From DATKMS01 sp041497995 (GTDB lineage Bacteria; Desulfobacterota; Binatia; HRBIN30), in the NCBI GenBank assembly GCA_041497995.1, contig JBGQHM010000278.1, forward strand, positions 1-9,130: a stretch of 9,130 nt of DNA. Reading direction: 5' to 3'. The notes below the pieces were generated by a model. It did no database searches. It saw only the letters and a list, made by a program, of their open reading frames with translations, and was not told the DNA's origin. The first letter of the stretch is position 1. The number at the start of each line of letters is the position of its first letter. Shown here one piece after another: positions 7,825 through 9,130 of this stretch. Both the position numbers and the translations under genes were made by a program.

Positions 7825-7890
7825 TTGTGCCCCGAGCGGCGACCGACGTGAGCGCTTGGAGGAGCCGTCAGCCCGTCGTTCGGGGCACAA
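7825..7890. repeat. Long imperfect hairpin downstream of the pilin gene
   Basis: Perfect 11-bp arms TTGTGCCCCGA (7825-7835) and TCGGGGCACAA (7880-7890) continue inward with C-G and wobble pairs to about 7841/7874. After a one-base offset a second stem follows, 7841-7848 with 7866-7873, leaving a loop at about 7849-7865. It begins 18 bp after the pilin stop on the pilin's transcript side. It could be a 3' stabilising or terminating structure for the pilin mRNA, or a REP-like repeat. No T-run follows. Confidence 0.5.
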
Positions 7891-7907
7891 GTCCGTTCTT
7901 CAGCCCA

Positions 7908-8279
7908 CTACGGGTTGGTGATACCGCCGTTGGCGCTGTCGTAGGTCCAGGTCACACCACCGTTGCTGTGCTTCGACGTTCCTGTAAAGCCTGTGGTGCC
8001 CACCAAGGCCATGGTGAGGTTGACGCCCTTGGACGGCTGGAAGCTAATCTTGCTGTTGCAATCGGTCTGGGTGCAGGCGACGTACACGTTGCCCGATGCA
8101 AAGGTAGCTTCCTCAGCCGTCGCGGCGTTTCGCAGATCAGACTGAGCGCGTGCGTCGAACCCGCGCTGGCGATACAGCGCAAACTGCGGGATAGCGATCG
8201 CCGCCAAGATACCGATGATGGCCACGACGACCAGTAGTTCGATCAATGTAAAACCTTCATTGTTCCTCAGAGCCTTCAT
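7908..8279 (-). CDS. pilA: Type IVa major pilin, PilA-like prepilin
   Basis: A 123-residue prepilin. The short basic leader MKALRNNEG is followed by FTLIELLVVVAIIGILAAIAIP: the prepilin peptidase (PilD) site falls between G9 and F10, F10 would be N-methylated, and E14 is the conserved Glu5 of the mature pilin. The hydrophobic helix (about 10-33) anchors the subunit in the inner membrane before assembly. The segment up to Y66 closely follows Geobacter-type PilA (SDLRN at 47-51, aromatics at the same places). Beyond it comes a further beta-rich tail with two cysteines (C69, C74) that could form a small disulfide loop, and the end THSK-like/WTYDSANGG, common in delta-type pilins. The start is ATG 8279 because AAGGAG lies 6 nt upstream; an ATG 15 codons earlier would spoil the leader peptide. 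No other pilus assembly gene is visible. It has its own sigma-54 promoter. Confidence 0.93.
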   Translation of the reverse strand: MKALRNNEGFTLIELLVVVAIIGILAAIAIPQFALYRQRGFDARAQSDLRNAATAEEATFASGNVYVACTQTDCNSKISFQPSKGVNLTMALVGTTGFTGTSKHSNGGVTWTYDSANGGITNP

Positions 8280-8285
8280 TGTGTT

Positions 8286-8291
8286 CTCCTT
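8286..8291 (-). promoter_or_regulatory. Strong ribosome binding site of the pilin gene
   Basis: AAGGAG on the minus strand, 6 nt before ATG 8279. It decides the pilin start over the upstream in-frame ATG at 8324, and is the strongest Shine-Dalgarno sequence in the window apart from GGAGG before the GT2 start at 1404. It fits a highly expressed major pilin. Confidence 0.85.
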
Positions 8292-8417
8292 CGGGGTTGT
8301 TGTTTCGTGGTAGGTAGTTTCCAAATCCCAATGACTACGGCGTCCCTGGCTGTACCGTTGTGGTAGTTAGGGCGGGCGGTTCGCGTCTTTCATTCGTCAC
8401 CCACAGAACCTCCAGGG

Positions 8418-8433
8418 AGCAACGCACGTACCA
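8418..8433 (-). promoter_or_regulatory. Sigma-54 (-24/-12) promoter of the pilin gene
   Basis: The minus strand reads TGGTACGTGCGTTGCT, preceded by C. The consensus is YTGGCACG-N4-TTGCW, so only one defined position differs (C to T). The GG (8432-8431) and GC (8420-8419) are separated by exactly ten bases, the invariant spacing of sigma-54 promoters. Predicted transcription start is near 8407, giving a leader of about 128 nt before the pilin ATG. Sigma-54 control through PilS/PilR is established for pilA in Pseudomonas and Geobacter, so an NtrC-family activator is expected to act on this site. Confidence 0.8.
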
Positions 8434-8454
8434 GCACCGGTCGATCTGATGATC

Positions 8455-8473
8455 GGAGGCTCCCAGAGCCTCC
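8455..8473. repeat. Perfect 7-bp inverted repeat upstream of the sigma-54 promoter
   Basis: GGAGGCT (8455-8461), spacer CCCAG, AGCCTCC (8467-8473). Relative to the predicted pilin start it lies at about -48 to -66. A second short repeat, CGATC-TGAT-GATCG (8442-8455), abuts it. It could be an activator site or a transcript hairpin; the role is not shown by sequence. Confidence 0.4.
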
Positions 8474-8565
8474 CGGAATTAAGCTTCAAGTAATCAGAGG
8501 GAGTGACAGATACCGGCACAGCCGCTTTGCCCGGTTTGGCACTTTGTTGCCGTCGCTGCGGCTAG

Positions 8566-8620
8566 CGCGACAGGCCCCGCACGCTCAGCTGGGAGGCTTC
8601 ACGATATAGGGGCCTGCGCG
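8566..8620. repeat. 12-bp inverted repeat with one bulge in the non-coding region
   Basis: CGCG (8566-8569), a bulged A, then CAGGCCCC (8571-8578) pairs with GGGGCCTG (8609-8616) and CGCG (8617-8620). The 30-nt loop is 8579-8608. Immediately after it lies a direct repeat CCGACCGG (8624-8631 and 8636-8643) and a flanking GTCCG/CGGAC pair (8622-8626, 8641-8645). Function unknown. Confidence 0.4.
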
Positions 8621-9130
8621 GGTCCGACCGGCGGGCCGACCGGACACGTCACATGCTCCGCAAATTCGATCTGAGAACCATACCAAATCGAATCGAGGAC
8701 ACCGCCCGGAAGCTCGCAACATTGACGCGACGGTTCCCGATTGGCGGGGGCGGGCAGGGCAGCGGCGGGGTGATTCGACCAATCATCCGCCGGCGTCACG
8801 CCTGGACCAGCGCAACCCGCGATTGCAATACTTTGCTCGGTCGGGCTAGAGTCCAGGCAGTGTTAACACCCGCCGGGTTTTGTGGCGTTCCTATACTTTC
8901 GGGCGGATGTCGATCCAATCCAAACACGCGTGACTACGTCCCCTCGAGTCAGGGGCCTTCGTTCGTCGGTTCCAGTCCGCCATGGCTAGCAACGCTGGTT
9001 ATGCAAGCCAGCCGGTTCTGCATCGAGGCCCGCCTCTGATTTGCATGAGATGAGATCGTCACTGCTGAAGAATTCAGTGGTGCAGCGCCAGAGGCCGTTA
9101 CATTGACCTTGAAGGCTCCTGCCCCCACTC

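Larger units (their letters stand above)
8434..9130. other. About 700 bp without a convincing gene
   Basis: From the pilin promoter to the right edge no reading frame has recognisable protein features. The longest plus-strand frame (8653-9039) gives a low-complexity, motif-free product without a ribosome binding site. The region holds the inverted repeats at 8455-8473 and 8566-8620, a distant pair ATTCGAT/ATCGAAT (8664-8670, 8687-8693), a perfect palindrome GTGTTAACAC (8860-8869), a TATACT -10-like box (8892-8897) with no good -35, and a paired GGCGGAT/GTCCGCC (8902-8908, 8975-8981) enclosing CCCCT/AGGGG. It is probably regulatory or leader DNA for the pilin gene and an unseen gene to the right. 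Confidence 0.5.

Noticed and set aside
7908..8324. The longer pilin reading from ATG 8324
   Set aside because: It would add 15 polar residues ahead of a standard class III leader, while the strong AAGGAG sits exactly before ATG 8279.
8280..8407. A possible c-di-GMP (GEMM) riboswitch in the pilin leader
   Set aside because: The minus-strand leader has a loosely similar ACAGCCAGGGACGC stretch, but the conserved GEMM core and tetraloop receptor are not present.
8535..8552. A plus-strand TGGCAC ... TTGC resembling a sigma-54 promoter
   Set aside because: The GG and GC elements are separated by nine bases instead of the strict ten, and no gene follows in that direction.
8823..8852. TTGCAA-N18-TAGAGT as a sigma-70 promoter on the plus strand
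   Set aside because: Only four of six matches in each box, with no identifiable gene downstream; too weak to list.
8960..8985. GGTTCCAGTCC resembling a tRNA T-arm
   Set aside because: Position 57 would be C in place of a purine, the stem does not pair fully, and no matching acceptor or anticodon arm fits that frame.
8653..9039. A 128-codon plus-strand open frame in the non-coding region
   Set aside because: No ribosome binding site, no motif, and a composition typical of non-coding high-GC sequence. Kept only as a remote possibility.

Overview
The window is high-GC bacterial DNA from a Gram-negative organism. Two things point to a Gram-negative: an ABC-2 polysaccharide exporter of the Wzm/Wzt type, with a carbohydrate-binding extension on the ATPase, and a type IVa pilin. 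The pilin is closest in its N-terminal half to PilA of Geobacter-like Desulfobacterota, and it has a sigma-54 promoter. This suits the former Deltaproteobacteria or a related phylum (Binatota, Methylomirabilota, Nitrospirota). I cannot place the organism more finely from sequence alone.

Left part (1-5850, all minus strand): a surface-polysaccharide cluster read from right to left. It starts with a GT4 glycosyltransferase (5850-4597), followed by a GT2 glycosyltransferase (4600-3608), Wzm permease (3544-2657), Wzt ATPase (2657-1401), a second GT2 (1404-406) and the start of a third GT2 that runs off the left edge (335-1). Junctions are very tight: ATGA overlaps at GT4/GT2 and Wzt/GT2, and a TGATG overlap at Wzm/Wzt. 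This implies one translationally coupled operon. The likely product is an O-antigen or similar glycan, built on a lipid carrier in the cytoplasm by the glycosyltransferases and exported to the periplasm by Wzm/Wzt. The three GT2 genes are clearly paralogous.

Middle (6036-7676, plus strand): a divergently transcribed large membrane protein. It resembles the TMTC family, with a GT-C-like multi-spanning N-terminal region and C-terminal TPR repeats, and may be a periplasm-facing glycosyltransferase.

Right part: the TMTC-like gene converges on a minus-strand type IV pilin gene (8279-7908). The 231-bp gap between them holds two long hairpins. The pilin has a strong ribosome binding site and a near-consensus sigma-54 -24/-12 promoter at 8433-8418. 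From about 8434 to 9130 I see no convincing gene, only several inverted repeats, a short palindrome and a few weak regulatory candidates.

Most notable points: the sigma-54 promoter of the pilin; the pilin's conservation of all six aromatic positions of the Geobacter PilA core on a longer pilin body; the triplicated GT2 genes around a Wzt with a C-terminal glycan-binding domain; the neighbouring pilin and TMTC-like gene; and the paired hairpins between the convergent genes. No wholly novel system is demonstrated.
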